Source: Karalla daura
Taxonomy: Eukaryota > Chordata > Actinopteri > Chaetodontiformes > Leiognathidae
Assembly (NCBI GenBank): GCA_029224185.1
Contig: CM055202.1
Location: forward strand, 2,679,782 to 2,743,781
DNA length: 64,000 bases
Reading direction: 5' to 3'
The position numbers and the translations under genes were made by a program. How positions within the stretch are numbered: position 1 is the first letter of the stretch; each line of letters opens with the position of its first letter. The notes under the pieces are model-generated. The model was not told the origin of the DNA. It made no database searches and saw nothing but the letters and a program-made list of their open reading frames with translations. This document shows, piece by piece, positions 12,495 through 63,401 of this stretch.

Positions 12495-12972
12495 CATAGT
12501 GTGTGTGTGTGTGCATGTATATGTGTGTATGTGTGTGTGTGTTATAGGCTGCCCCTCAGATGCTTCTCTTTCTTTAATGACGGCACATTTGGTGAGAGCA
12601 GGAGGAAACTTGTGGACTGGAGTGGATTCTGGGTGTGGGGGGTCAGGTTGGTGTATGTGTGTGTGTGTGTGTGTGTGGGTGGGGGTGGGGGGGGGGGTCC
12701 AGACTGAACAGCTGGTTTGGATCAAAGAAAGATTTCAGAGAAGACAGCTGTTCGTTATAGCTCAGCATGTCTGAGCAGCACTGGATAAGGCCACGGACCC
12801 AGACGTGACCCCTACACACGCACACACACACACACACACACACACTCAATGCGTGTGTGTGTGAATGTTAACAACGCAATGTTCAACACTGAGATGCTGA
12901 GAGAGCATAAACCAAATCTTCAGTCCAAAGACGAGATGTTTGCATTGTGTGTGTGATGTGACTTAATTCTCA

Positions 12973-13051
<79 letters not shown>

Positions 13052-13198
13052 TCACCTGTAGACACTCACCTGTACTCTTTGAGCTGACTCAGAGGATGCC
13101 ACACCAGCTGATGACGCTGGATGCTGAGACCTGCTCCTGGTTCAGCTGGAGACCAGGAGCTCGTCACTCACTGAGGCTGGCGACTGAACTCAGCACAG

Positions 13199-13230
<32 letters not shown>
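12495..13230. repeat. Cluster of GT/CA microsatellites
   Basis: GT-rich tracts lie at 12500-12541 and 12655-12680 (followed by a G run), CA at 12815-12844, CT then CA at 12972-13047, and CA at 13200-13231. Unique sequence separates them and no gene is seen. Confidence 0.9.
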
Positions 13231-13235
<5 letters not shown>

Positions 13236-13650
13236 CACGTTACCGACCTGGAAAGGCTCGGAGCTCACACTGAGCGCCTGGTTTCAGCAGAAACACTGCA
13301 GATCACACGTTTAACAAACACGCCTGATGAGGGATCACAAGCCAACCGAACACGTTGTCTGTTTATGAAGACGGTTAGTAGAAGACAAACGGCTGCTGCT
13401 GAGCATGAACAAGTCTCAGATTTTGCTGGTTTTGAAGTTCTTTCCTATTAGTATTTATGGTATATAATATGAATATTTTAATAAACTTTGCCTTTGGCTT
13501 CATTTATTCTTCGGAGCTTTCTTCCTTCCCTGCTTGTACCTGTCTCAGTTGGTCTCTGTAGATTTAACTTCAGACTACAAAAAAAAGGAAGGCATTTAAG
13601 AAGTTTTAAAAGGATATTAATAATGAAGGTCCCCAGGTTGTACGACTGGA

Positions 13651-13651
<1 letters not shown>

Positions 13652-13715
<64 letters not shown>
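13652..13715. repeat. (CA)n microsatellite
   Basis: About 32 CA units. Confidence 0.96.
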
Positions 13716-13718
<3 letters not shown>

Positions 13719-14512
13719 TTGTTGGTCAGCAGTGGACAGATGTCGGATCATTTGGACATGTGTAGCTGGATCTTTTGACGGCATGTTGCTGCTGAGTGGG
13801 CGTCCCCTCCCCCGCTCATCGATCCCTCCTCGACCCCGGCTCTGCTGAACGCATGTTGTTGCTTCAGCTCGTGTGAAGATGCGGCGGAGCTGGAATCGAC
13901 CCGCTGTGCTGCGGCAGCTCTGAGAACGATGTCCGTCGCTCCTGATGGAAACGTCTCCGCTCTGTCGTCGTCCGAACAAAAACAGAGAAACATCGATTAT
14001 TTCCAGCCGGCGTATCGAGCGTTAAAGTTGCTCATTTGAGATGGTCGTTGTTTTTCTGTGTGTGTTCATTTGAGAGCATCTCAACAGTCGGGACAGTCCC
14101 ATCGTGCCGTGACATCTGAGGCGGTTGTGAATGTTTTGGCTCCGACACAGAGCAAACAAAGCCGGCACGTCCGAGCGATCGAGCGCCATTCAAAAGATGT
14201 TTTTCTTTCCTGTTTTTTCCTGCACAATGCCTCCCCTCGTCAATACAGACACACGGAGCGTCACCCAGAAGATGAGAAGCGCTCCACATCCTCCCCGCTA
14301 ACCACATGACGTCAAAGGCTTTCATAACGTTGGGTTTGAGGCAACAATGATGAGGCTCAGGCTTGGTTTTAACGACATCTGTGCAGATCTGAATAGAGTC
14401 TGGACGCTTGAGTTTTTACCTCGCTTTGCTCTCAGTGTTCTGACAGTTTCAGTATTGACTCTCCTTTGGGATTCAGATGGATTTATCGTCCGTTTCCTCT
14501 GTTTCCACTCAG

Positions 14513-52823
<38,311 letters not shown>

Positions 52824-53438
52824 TCCGCGGAGGCGGGGAGGCGAGGGTCCGACCTTCGGCAGAGCTGGAAGAATTCCTCAGCTGAGATCCGTCAAGGCCT
52901 TTCGCGTTTTGGACCAAGTGTTTAGCCGGACATGGAGACTGGGTCAGAGCTGCTGGAGCTCTGCAAACGTGTGTGTGTGTGTGTGTGTGTATGAGTGTGT
53001 ATGAGTGTGTGTGTGTGTGTGAGAGCGTGAGAGGGAGTGTGTCCAGTGTCCGGTGTACAGATGTGATGAGAAGATGAGTGATGGACACGACAGAGACACC
53101 TGCTCCGCCGGGACTGGAGACGGGAGCTGCCCCTTTAGCGTCCAGTCGTTCCCGGTGGCAGGAAGCAGACTGCCTCCACTTCCTGCCGCCTCCCGGCCCG
53201 CACTCATCCCACCGTACCACACCCACCCACCACGTGCATGGTTCTTTTCTCCTCCTCCTCCTCCTCCTCCTCCTCCCTCCCTCACTCATTACGCCATGTT
53301 AGTCTCCCGGCGTGGTAGCACTCGGGAGGAGAAGAACACAGACTACACTTTTGATCTCACCTCTTCTTCGGTTTGTCGTCTTGTCGCACAACGGAAAACG
53401 CTCGAGCCAGAAAACCTGAAGTCACGCGCCACATCTTG

Positions 53439-53444
53439 AATAAA
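53439..53444 (+). terminator. Poly(A) signal AATAAA, proximal
   Basis: An exact AATAAA lies 616 bases after the dpp10 stop. Use of this site would give a short 3' UTR; whether it is used is not visible in the sequence. Confidence 0.5.
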
Positions 53445-54331
53445 GTGCTACTTCCTGCTGACATACCCCCCCCCACCCCTCCCCCCCACCTCCTCGACCA
53501 CGATGACAGCCGTCTTTAGAGGTCACAGTTTTGTTGTACAGGGGTCTTGTGTAGACATGTACAATGCCTTATAAGGTTTGACATACTGTAATATTCCTGA
53601 TAGTCATCCATCCATGTGTCATTTAACCTAACGTCAACTCAGGTCCTCGAGACACAGTCAGTTTTAGCATCCGGAACAGTCTCCGCACTCTGTCCACTTT
53701 AAGTTATGAAGCTACGAGGGATTTTTCCAACCGTTCGGTCATTTCAGTTCCAGGCAACACTGCAGACGTTCTCCATCTTTATATCTCAGTTAGTTCTTCA
53801 GATCTTACTTTGTGAAGAAATGTAAAAAAAAACATAGCAACGAGGTGCGAGCTCCAGTTTGGACTCTCCACCTGATTCGAGAGCTTTCTAGAAGTCAGGA
53901 GACTTTTTCTTTTTTTCTCTCTCTGTTTCTGGCCTTCGCCCTCTTGTTTGGAGGAAGGAGCGACCGGGTGGAGATGGGTGTACTAAGATGGACAATTTTA
54001 CAGTGTCAGTAAGGTGTTTGCATGTCTACAGGGAATGTGTCAAGTGTTGCCACATTTTGTACAGTACAATACAGCAGAGTGTGTATATAAATATATTTTT
54101 GAGATGTCAGATCTCATAGATAGTTTCGTCTATGGGGATGGATTGATTTGACCTGGATGTCTTGTACTCGGTTTCTTTTCTCCGTTTCCTTTCAGCTGTT
54201 CATTTTCTTCTTAGGATGGATTTTGTAATGCTTGGTCTTGTTCTTTTTTTTGTTGTTTTAAAAGGTTAAAAGGGAAGGGGCAGGGTTCAGGTTTCGGGGG
54301 TTATTGTGATTGTCCTCTAGTGATGATTATA

Positions 54332-54337
54332 AATAAA
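54332..54337 (+). terminator. Poly(A) signal AATAAA, distal
   Basis: An exact AATAAA in AT-rich sequence is followed within about 30 bases by T- and G-rich sequence (tgttgatgtc). It is the likelier end of the long dpp10 transcript. Confidence 0.55.
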
Positions 54338-54448
54338 AAAAACTATAAAACAAGAGACTATGTTGATGTCTAACACTCACATCATTTATCGCTTGTCTCT
54401 ACACCTCGGATAGAGTGTGGTGTGGTCAACCACATCTATGACTTCTGT

Positions 54449-54493
54449 GTGTGTGTGTGTGTGTGTGTACGTCTGTGTGTGTGTGTGTGTGTG
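54449..54493. repeat. (GT)n microsatellite
   Basis: GT units with a tacgtc break, just beyond the dpp10 3' end. Confidence 0.92.
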
Positions 54494-55857
54494 GCCCAGC
54501 AGATGGTGACTCCACTGAGTGACAGGAACACTTAAATCTGCAGCACCAGCCTGCATGTAGGAGTGTCTCGTCCCTCAGCCCTCACTTTGATTTACTGTCA
54601 ACTCTCGGGGAAAAAAAAGGCGAAACTCAGCAGGAACTTAATGGGAGCACTCGTTAGGAAGTTCTTATTAAACGCCCGTAAGAACAAACCGTGCTCGTTG
54701 TTCACATTTTGGATGAGGGCTTCATTCGTGAATGTTCGAGCCAAGACATAAAAACACAGAAAATGACCTCAAAACAAGTGAAACGACCCATCCGATCAAT
54801 TCCAAGATTCCTTGGAACAAGACGTGAAGCGCTTGATTTAAGATTATAGTGTAAAGTGCACTTAAAATAAAACACTTAGAATAAGAAATTAACATCCAAA
54901 ACACGATGAATTATTTAGCACTTCTAATTCAAAGTTTCTTTATTTTGGTAGGAACACAATTTATGTGATTCACGCTGTGATCCAGCCCCCGAGCACAGCT
55001 GCCAGCAGGACAGATGTGGCATGCTCTGATGCAGAATCATTCCAACATGTGGAGGGATACTTACATATCTGCTGTGAGATAAGAAGATTGATATCAGTGT
55101 CATGCGTTTATCCTTGCCGACATAAAGAGGGGAGCTTTGATTGACAGACAGGCGGATGGATGAAGAGCGGATACGTGTAGGATGGATCTGTGGATTACGA
55201 CAATATCGTACTTCCTGGAAATGAAGCACTTTGAGCAGTAAGCAGCTTTATATCCAACATCCATCATCTCACCTGCTTTGTACCCCACAGAGTGGAGAAA
55301 AGGAGTGAAATAGGAGTGAAAAAGACACAGAAATCATCTGTTCTTATCAGCAAGATTATTTCACTTGGAATAGGATTTTTTGTGTATAGTTGTAAGACTA
55401 TAGTGTGTAGTTGAACACAAAATAAGGAGATAATTAAAAGAAGATAAATTATTTTAACATTTTTTAAATCTAAGTTAAGTAAGTTGTTTTTTTTCTTTAT
55501 CTTGGTAAGAACCAATTCATTTTCAGTGTGGAAGAGGCACCAGACATACATTTTATTTTTAGTTTAGTGAATTTAGTGAATTCTAATCACCACGTGTCAG
55601 AGAACAAAGACTAAACCGAAGATGAAATGTCTCATATTGAGGCTTTCAAGCTTTCTTCAGGAAGATTTTTTTTTCTTTTTTTATTTCACCTGTTTGAAGC
55701 TTCTCTGTCATCTTGAAAAGTTCCTCATCACACGGGAGGATTTCCAGACTCTACAGGCTCAGCATCACCTGCTGTTGGACACTTTCCGGTATCACGAAGC
55801 TCGACAAAGACGGAGCTTCTTCTTGTTGCCATGGCGACGCTATGGAGAAGCTAATTA

Positions 55858-55909
55858 CCCCCCCCCCCCCCTTCCCCCCCCCACACACACACACACACAC
55901 ACACACAGC
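55858..55909. repeat. Poly(C) run followed by (CA)n
   Basis: Two C runs, then about 12 CA units, in intergenic DNA. Confidence 0.92.
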
Positions 55910-58900
55910 TATACTCATTACTTTTTTATCTTATTTGTAGAGAGAGGAACACCTACATGGTTACACCATCGGTTCAGTAACATTAATGAGTGATCAGAAC
56001 ATAATTCTGAGATGCTAACGCTGCTAACACGCTGGTGACGCTTACATTCCAGGAACCTTCAGTTTCTCATCTTCTAGTTCCCAGAACCAGGAACTATAAC
56101 TACAACAACCTACTGCAGCCTCAGGACATAGAGGAGTTACCAGCAGCTTTAAAAGATATGCAGAATTGACACAGAAATGTGGATCCAGTCTGTGGCCATA
56201 TGTCGTGTCGTGTTTTATTGCTTCAGCTGTGAATGATGCATCCCACACACAAAACGCTGTGATGTTTAATCATTTATTTCCGCATATAAACTTTCCAGAG
56301 TATACAAATGTCTACTGGCGACATGATGGCTATAGTGTACCTTATATATGGCAGAGTGGTTTGCATTGTGACAATAAAACAGAGCGAGTGCAGAGGTGGA
56401 AGCAGCAGATCACAATCAGGAGAGAGGTGATTATTCCAGGAGTCAGAAACAGGCTGTACAGAATATACTGGAACCCAGTTTGACACACTTCACATTTTGG
56501 GATGCTGAATGCTACATGTGAGGCTGCAGAGTTCATAAAGTGATGTTTAAAAGGATCAAATTAATGTGAAAAGGATCATGAATGGACTCAGATCAGTGTA
56601 ATGTGGAAGACGTCTGAAATCTAATCACTAAAATCTATTATCGTAAATCCAGCATTCTGAAGTAAAACGACATAATCACTGAAGTTTTTTCTCTACTTTT
56701 CTACCAAAAAAACCCAAGGGCAGTAAATTAATATCAAAAGCAAAAAGAAAAAAATAGTGTTTGATATGAATGCCATTAAAAAACAGTGTGATTTAGACTT
56801 TTACAGCATGTTCAATCAAGTATCCATTATGTTCCTTTCCAGTCGAACTCACTGTTGAATATATTTCCCATCAAGAGAGGAAATAAAAGGATGATGGAGC
56901 TGGTCGAGGACTGAATGCTTTCTCCAAATCTATTACAAATATACGCCCATAAAGTGAAGCTTTCTTTTAGGTCAACAAAGCCAAGATGAGAGACAAACAG
57001 GGTTGAGAGACTCATCTCACTCTGCTCTGGCTTTCATTTTAAAATCATATCAACTCCACGTGTCGATACAGGCATCACAAAACTGCGAAATGAGACAGAA
57101 TAAGATCGCTTTTTTAAGATCGTTTTGACACATACTCAATCCACTTTGATAGTGCCAGGTCAGCTCAGCTTAACAAAACCACTACATCCACTTAAGGACA
57201 AAGAAATCATCATTTTCTCTAAACACAGTTTCTGTGATTCCTTGCGTTTCGTGCTCGTGACAGACAGGGCAGAAGGACAAGCAGCTCTTCTGTCGTAAAC
57301 ACGCTGATCCGCTCTGAAATACAAGGACGTCGTTCTGGACCGGATTCAAACTGGAGGCAGGAAATAAATAAATAAATAAATAACCAGCGAGTTCACTGTT
57401 AACCAGCGGGACATTACCACGAGATGCAGAAATCACTGGGAATCGTTTAGCAGGTTAGTGCCTCGGAGGGACGTTAAAGCAGGGAACGGGTCAGAGTTTA
57501 TCCAGACGCTGCTCCCCAGGCTCCATCATTCTGGAAAATGAAGGATTTTTCCATCATTTTCTATAATTTTGTAAGTTTAAATGATCTGTTTTATAGATGT
57601 TGCTTTCAGTTTTAATTAAAAAACACATCACGTGCAGTATTGTATGTACAACAGTCATGTATGGGATATACTGTAAAGCATCATTCTAGAAATTATCAGC
57701 CACCATGGAATTTCAGTTCTACTTCCTGTTTGCATCCTCCAATGAGATTCATGCAACTGAATCAGAGCTTCTCAAAAACATATTAAAAGTTTGAGTTAAT
57801 CAATTTTGGAAAAATCAAGGCCTTTAAAAAGCATTTTTTGCCACAATATTAAGATGAATTCAACGATGTTGGAATTGAAGCTCTTTCCAAGTAGATTCAT
57901 ACCAAAAAGAATGGTGTGTTTATGGTGAATTCACATGATCCTGTGTATTATTTATTCTATTCATCTCTGTTTATTCACTTTACTCTTTGGAGCCATGTTC
58001 TTTTCCAGCTGCTCTGAGGTCTGCTGCATGTCTGTGCTCTATAGATTTAATTAACCTATCAGTGTTTAGTGAGTTAAAGATGTGCTGAAACGGCAATGAG
58101 GCCAGCGATTTTGGTTTCAGAGGTTTGTAAGAAGTATTGAGATTAACTCTAAGGATTCCTGCAGATGCCCTGCAGTGACTTCACTAGAAGTCGCTAATTG
58201 CCGTCATCTTTTCCTCTTCTTCTAATTTCCGTATGTTTTAGCAGACACGAAATTAAACCTTTAAACCCTGGATGTGTTTAGAACTAGAAATTAACTGAAT
58301 ACATTTTTATTTTAAGTGTTCAACTTTCCACTATAATCCTTCATCTTAAAAAAAAACTTTTTTCTAGTGTAATGTGCAATTCCAACTTCATTCCACTTGG
58401 CATGGGACCATAAAAATTACCCCAAATTCATTATAAAGAGAAAGTTAGAACAATATGTGCTTTGACATCTCCTAAAGTCTCCAGTAACACCAGAAAAAGT
58501 TTTTACTAGTTGAATTTCTTCTCTATTATAAAAGAGGCGCAAGACGGGTCTGAATAACTGATAAATATAGCAACAAAGTCGCCAAGTTGGCAGCACTGCA
58601 GCAGATCAGCATGAGAAACACTGCGTTCACACTCCAGGACACTAGGGGTCACTGTGATTCTGTGATGTAGACACTTTACAAATTAACTGCAAAACAGAAG
58701 TTCCCATGCACATTCTCATCTCAAAATGTTGTGTCTTCACATCGTTGGAACACCGTTAAGCTTGTTTTTGTATACATGTTACATTTTCAGGGTCTGAGAG
58801 AAATAGCAACAACTTTTTTGTGTTTTGTTGTTATGTTTACGGCTCCTCAGTCTTGTGGTTGGTGTGGATGAAGACTCATTCAGCCTCTCTCTAACATGCA

Positions 58901-59784
58901 GATGCTTGTGTTTCTAATTAAACATGGTCAAGTGGTAAATGTCTGAGGTGTGACAACATGGACTAGAATGAGGTTAAAGGCACCTGCAAGATACTGTGTG
59001 TGACGTCATCTCCCTAAAGTTCAATTGCTTTGTTTGCAGTAGATAGTAGAAATATTCACAGTAGAATACAGCAAATTTCACTCTAAAATGGAAAAAAAAT
59101 ACTATTTTTGGGGTTTTTCTTTTTTTTTTTTTTCTTAAATTCCCTGACATTTTGTACCCGGTACAAGAGACAAACATTACAGACAAGAATCTGAAGCGTT
59201 AAAATACAGCAACAAATCTTCCATTGTTTCCACCTCCAGCTACTTCCTCGAGCCTCGACACCTGTGAGATCACCTGGCTGCTCCAGTGATGCTCCAGCAC
59301 GTACCTAATGGTGCGTTCCTAGCATCCCGCAACTCGTGTTTGTTTCCGACCTGTAAGTCACGACTTAGACACCAAACAGTCTGAGCAGAAGGTAGCAACA
59401 CGTTAACAAACATCATCTGCTGATCCATAAAAACACCTGTAACAGGATCATTACTGCAGGCTCGCTACGGTCTTTTGTATTGATTAATGTACTGAAAACG
59501 CTAGAGCTGAAAGTGGGAATACATCAATCTGGCCAAGTCCATGGATGGGGTTTGACTGCCGTCCCATTGTATGTTCATGGGTAGTAGGTTGGAGAAACAC
59601 GAGTCACAGGGTCCCTGGAATGCACCATCACAGGCTGCAGGGCTGTTACACTCATGCTCGTGGTGCTTTCACAGATCGTCTCAGCCTCTCCGTGTCGGCT
59701 CATGCAGCAGTTCCTCCCTCCGGCCTCCTCGTCTCCTCGTCTCCTCGTCTCCTCGTCTCCTCGTCTTCTGGTCTCCTCTGCAGG

Positions 59785-59925
59785 TTAATCGTCGTCTCTG
59801 GATCCCGTCCCCGGCTCGGCCGGCTGCTGCGGCTCGAAGCAGCGCCTGAAGAAGGTCAGCACCGAGCTCAGCATGTAGTGTCGGCTCTTCACCGAGGAGA
59901 TCTGGTGTCCCTCATCCGGAAAGAT
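59785..59925 (-). CDS. DPP-like minus-strand gene, last coding exon with stop
   Basis: Acceptor atctcccag, 141 nt, stop TAA (plus-strand 59785-59787). It encodes IFPDEGHQISSVKSRHYMLS, SVLTFFRRCFEPQQ and a tail ending GSRDDD. The tail lacks the long Glu run of dpp10. Confidence 0.92.
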   Translation of the reverse strand: MFPDEGHQISSVKSRHYMLSSVLTFFRRCFEPQQPAEPGTGSRDDD

Positions 59926-62866
59926 CTGGGAGATGGAACAACAAAGTGGAGTCACTTGATCTCACATAGATCTTTGTAAGGAGACGAGTCAAATTCACAA
60001 ACATTGCAATATTGTGTGAAATTCATGGAAAATAGTATCACTTTAAAGGGGACCTAGAATAAAAAAAAAATGAAAATCCAAAAACATCGTTACATCCTTG
60101 TTCATATAAACATTTCAGATATCGTACCTCATCTTAAACTGAAAAAGACAAACAAGAGAACAGCCAACGATGAGAAGAAACACTCAACCAGGTCTCCTTT
60201 AATGTGCACTTGCTAATGATTTACAATGTCTCCATGTTCTGAATGGGAAACTAAATAACACGCTGTTCCTTTAAGATGAACAGCTGTTGAGTTGTTGTTG
60301 TTGGGGAATTCATCTCATTTATCAACTGAATCAAGACTCAACTACATTTCTCCTAAATATCAGAAGTCTGGGTCTCCTACAGTCTTAAACTCACCTTTTC
60401 ATTATATATATTTGAGTATCAACAACAGTTTTGACAACAACAAAGTCAATGTTTGGAAAACTGCCGTGGTCTCTAAAGGAGTCCTTGATCCGTGGGACAT
60501 AGTGCTGCCCTCGCTGCCTGTACCTCAGTTGTCGGACCTCAGCAGCATTGTTACCAACATCACTTTCAGACATCAAAGAACCATGTCAGAGAAAGACGCC
60601 TCCTTTAACGAATAATGGTACTAAAATAACTGCAATTTTCATGGACTGTGCAGCTTCCTGACCCATCCATCACCATTGCTGTTTTTACGTCTCCATAACA
60701 ACATAACACTTGTTTTCTTTTCCTTCCTGCCCAGCACACTGGTCATAATGTCACTTGCTTCAAGGACATTTGTCCTCTGATTTAGTGTTTTTTTCTTGGT
60801 TAAGACACTCCTTTTTTTCTATTGTAATGCCTTTCATTGATGCTCTTTTCTTGTTTTTGCTCCTGCAATTATCCAGATTCCACCAACTGTGGACACATTA
60901 AGGTTTGTCTTGTCTTGTACACTGAAAAGGACGGAGCAAGTGTAAGATGAAGCAGGTTTTAGGAGGGTAAGATTTCGACTCTAAGGACGTCTGGTTCCCA
61001 GATGTGAAACACTGTCTCAGCATCTGCTGGTGCTTTAAAGTCAGAATTGTTCGAACAACACTGAGCAATAAGAAAACAACACTCCACGTCTGACCAGATG
61101 CTGTTGTAACAAGCATAATGAGAATAACTGCACTGTCAGTGCATGATATGATTTCTCGCTCAGCCCGTACACACACAACTTCAAGGTCTCCTCCTGCGGC
61201 TGGACACTCACCTGGAGAGTGTAATTAACGTTGGACGCAGACAGCAGTTTGACCAGCTCAGCAGAATGCTGGAAATGAACCGTGGCTGGAAGAGACAGAG
61301 CAGGAATCCATCACGGTGTGAACGTACAGCGCAGAGCATCTCAACATGTCCTGACACACATGAGTCAGTGTTGCAGCCTCTGCAGAGCCACAGCGTAGCC
61401 TCACACCTAGTCCACACAGAGCACATCCATCTGGACGTGTCACACAGAGCATCACTCCTCAGAAAAATACAAACAGACGAGTAAAATGAGCAAAATACAA
61501 GGGGTCAATTTTCATTTTTAAACCATGCAAAAACAGTGGTTTCAAATAAAATCACAGTATTGTTTAAGAAGTGATTTAAAATCACCTGATCTGACCTGAT
61601 CTTTGCCATTTATATCTACCTTATTATTTCCATGATATGAATTATTTGTATTTTGGGTGTTTTACTGTCTGCTCTGCTACACTCACCGTCTGCCGTGCTG
61701 TGGATGATGAGGAAGCTGAGAGGACTGGGCGTGGTGATGTTACTCAGCAGACTGGAGATCTGCCAGAGACGGAGAGCAGTAAATTACCTCCCAGAGGCAA
61801 CAGTTGAAACATCGTCCCATTGGAAGCTAATTAACACTAATTGATTGTTCCTAAGATTGTATTTTTTGGTGACAAAACACTTGAGATAGACCGTGAATTT
61901 TCTGATGCTGATGTGTTGAGAGTTTTTTGACATTTGCTCTAGGAACATAATCTCTCTCCTAACAGTGTGAGAGCGTTAATCCTGTGTGTATGTGACTAGT
62001 TCATGAATCTCAAAGATCTATTTCTACTTGTTAATAAAACCAGTTCCCCCAGAAACACCTTGAAACACCTTGATGAAATACGAACCCTTTTCACTCACAA
62101 TGTTACTGTTCCTGCTCAGACCTGGCGCCCTTTCATGCCTATCTGTCAACCACATGCAGCTTTAGCTGCTGCTCACATGAACGATCACATGACTTTACGT
62201 CGACTTTGTCCTGAGCTACGTGGTAACTTGAGCAGTGTATCTATGGCACATCGCTGGCTGAGAGGTAAAAAGCTCCAGTCTGACAGGTGACCCTGGACGA
62301 GGCTGCTTGAAACCGCCTTTAAAACCCTCCGTCGCTGCTCTTTGTCTCTGCAGCAGGTGTTTCATCAGGTACGTCAGCTGAGCCAGGGTGCCAGAGCTCC
62401 AGCTCGGGCTGGGAGCAGGTCCTGAAGCTGGCTGACCTGAGTGGAAGGCAGCCAGCGCTGATGGGATTAGACACCTGTGCTGCTCCTGTTTCATAACAGG
62501 AGGACGGGGTCGTTTCTAAATCCATCCCAGACCCTGAGAGCGACCCGAGACTCCATCCATCCCGGGCGTCTGCGCCCTGACAGAGCTGGGCGCAAGATCC
62601 AGGCCCGAGTCCAGCCTGACTTCAATTTCATCACACCTCATTTACTGCAGAATTTAGCTAATTTAATACATTCAATACATTTCAATGTATTTTCCTGATT
62701 ATGACTCGTTTGCATTCAAGGTGCTCAGAGGGTTTCTAGCAAACCAGTAAATTGTTTCCCAGAAAGAAATAACACACCTATAATCATAATCACACCTTAA
62801 TCTCCACTTACACATTTATTTTTAGCTCCTTTGACAGTTTGGTTTTATGCAGTATGATGTGTGTCT

Positions 62867-62911
<45 letters not shown>

Positions 62912-63401
62912 TATATGTGCATATGTGTGCATTATTTTATCGTTTTATCTGTTTTTACTATAAAAAAAGGAAACAATTCGTGCTCAGATCACAGTTCTGT
63001 AAAAGACGAGAGAGCTCGAGATGAGACGACGGTAATCACCCCCCCTCCTCCTCTTCCCCCCCTCCTCCTCCTCCTCCCCCCTCCTCCCCTGCAGCCTCTT
63101 TGCTCTGTGACCGCTTCATGAATGAACACACAGGTGTGCATGGACACTTGAGCAGGTTCCAGCGTCTCATCTGCATGTTAAATGCCACAATCAACCACTC
63201 CATGTGACTGGTTTTCCAGCTGTGTGACACACTGCTGGTCGACCTCAGCCTCAGCCTCAGCCTCAGTTTAAGCCTCAGCTTCTGCAGGACCGGAGCTGTT
63301 TACATCAGCAGGAACACGTCAATGCGTCTCACAGGCTCTCACTTTGTATTTGTGATCCTCTCTTGCCGGGAAGCCAAAGTACTTCTCAGCGAGGGCCGAC
63401 C
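59785..63401 (-). CDS. Second DPP6/DPP10-family gene (inactive dipeptidyl peptidase-like), last four coding exons
   Basis: Four minus-strand exons join in frame: 63401-63343, 61759-61687, 61285-61212 and 59925-59785. They encode GSALAEKYFGFPAREDHKYK, ISSLLSNITTPSPLSFLIIH, STAD, then TVHFQHSAELVKLLSASNVN, YTLQ and IFPDEGHQISSVKSRHYMLS, ending GSRDDD. This is the C-terminal part of the alpha/beta-hydrolase domain, with triad Asp (STAD) and His (DEGH). The nucleophile exon lies to the right of the window, so activity cannot be judged. Exon lengths 59, 73 and 74 nt equal those of dpp10 W20-W22; the last is 141 against 138. By eye, identity to dpp10 is about half (13 of 24 in the HFQH exon), so this is an old paralogue. 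I cannot tell whether it is a DPP6, a second DPP10 or a fish-specific member. Confidence 0.88.
61212..61285 (-). CDS. DPP-like minus-strand gene, exon homologous to dpp10 W22
   Basis: Acceptor tcttccag, donor gtgagt, 74 nt. It encodes TVHFQHSAELVKLLSASNVN then YTLQ; HFQHSAEL is a DPP6/DPP10 signature. Confidence 0.92.
61687..61759 (-). CDS. DPP-like minus-strand gene, exon homologous to dpp10 W21
   Basis: Acceptor tctggcag, donor gtgagt, 73 nt. It encodes ISSLLSNITTPSPLSFLIIH then STAD, including the conserved Asp. FLIIH matches the FLIIHPTAD string of DPP6. Confidence 0.87.
62871..62908. repeat. (GT)n microsatellite
   Basis: About 18 GT units in an intron of the minus-strand gene. Confidence 0.94.
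63040..63092. repeat. C/CTC-rich tract
   Basis: Runs of C and CTC in an intron of the minus-strand gene. Confidence 0.88.
63343..63401 (-). CDS. DPP-like minus-strand gene, exon homologous to dpp10 W20
   Basis: Reading the minus strand, the acceptor is cgctccag and the donor gtgaga; 59 nt. It encodes GSALAEKYFGFPAREDHKYK, matching ASAFSERYLGLPLRDDSRYQ of dpp10 at the same exon size and phase. Confidence 0.85.

Larger units (their letters stand above)
12144..14512. other. Upstream intron of dpp10, right part
   Basis: CA/GT microsatellites to 13715, then unique sequence up to the W1 acceptor. No exon seen. Confidence 0.65.
52824..54350 (+). other. dpp10: dpp10 3' untranslated region (end approximate)
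   Basis: This non-coding run after the dpp10 stop holds a GT repeat (52970-53025), a (CTC)n tract (53250-53280), a C-run (53467-53490) and AT-rich sequence. It contains two AATAAA signals, at 53439 and 54332. The end is inferred from the second signal; no transcript evidence is available. Confidence 0.6.
54351..59784. other. Intergenic DNA between the convergent genes, including the 3' UTR of the minus-strand gene
   Basis: AT-rich unique sequence with a GT repeat, poly(C)/(CA)n, (AATA)n (57364-57382) and a CTCCTCGT-type short array (59726-59766) just after the minus-strand stop. No poly(A) signal for the minus-strand gene could be chosen with confidence. No further gene seen. Confidence 0.6.
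59926..63342. other. Introns of the minus-strand DPP-like gene
   Basis: Three introns of about 1.29, 0.40 and 1.58 kb, interrupted by the listed exons. A 107-residue plus-strand open frame (60292-60615) lies in the first; it matches nothing I recognise. Confidence 0.7.

Noticed and set aside
56166..56483. 105-residue plus-strand open frame in intergenic DNA
   Set aside because: No recognisable domain, promoter or splice context; it overlaps open frames on the other strand and is treated as chance.
62003..62290. 95-residue plus-strand open frame inside an intron of the minus-strand gene
   Set aside because: No family resemblance that I can support.
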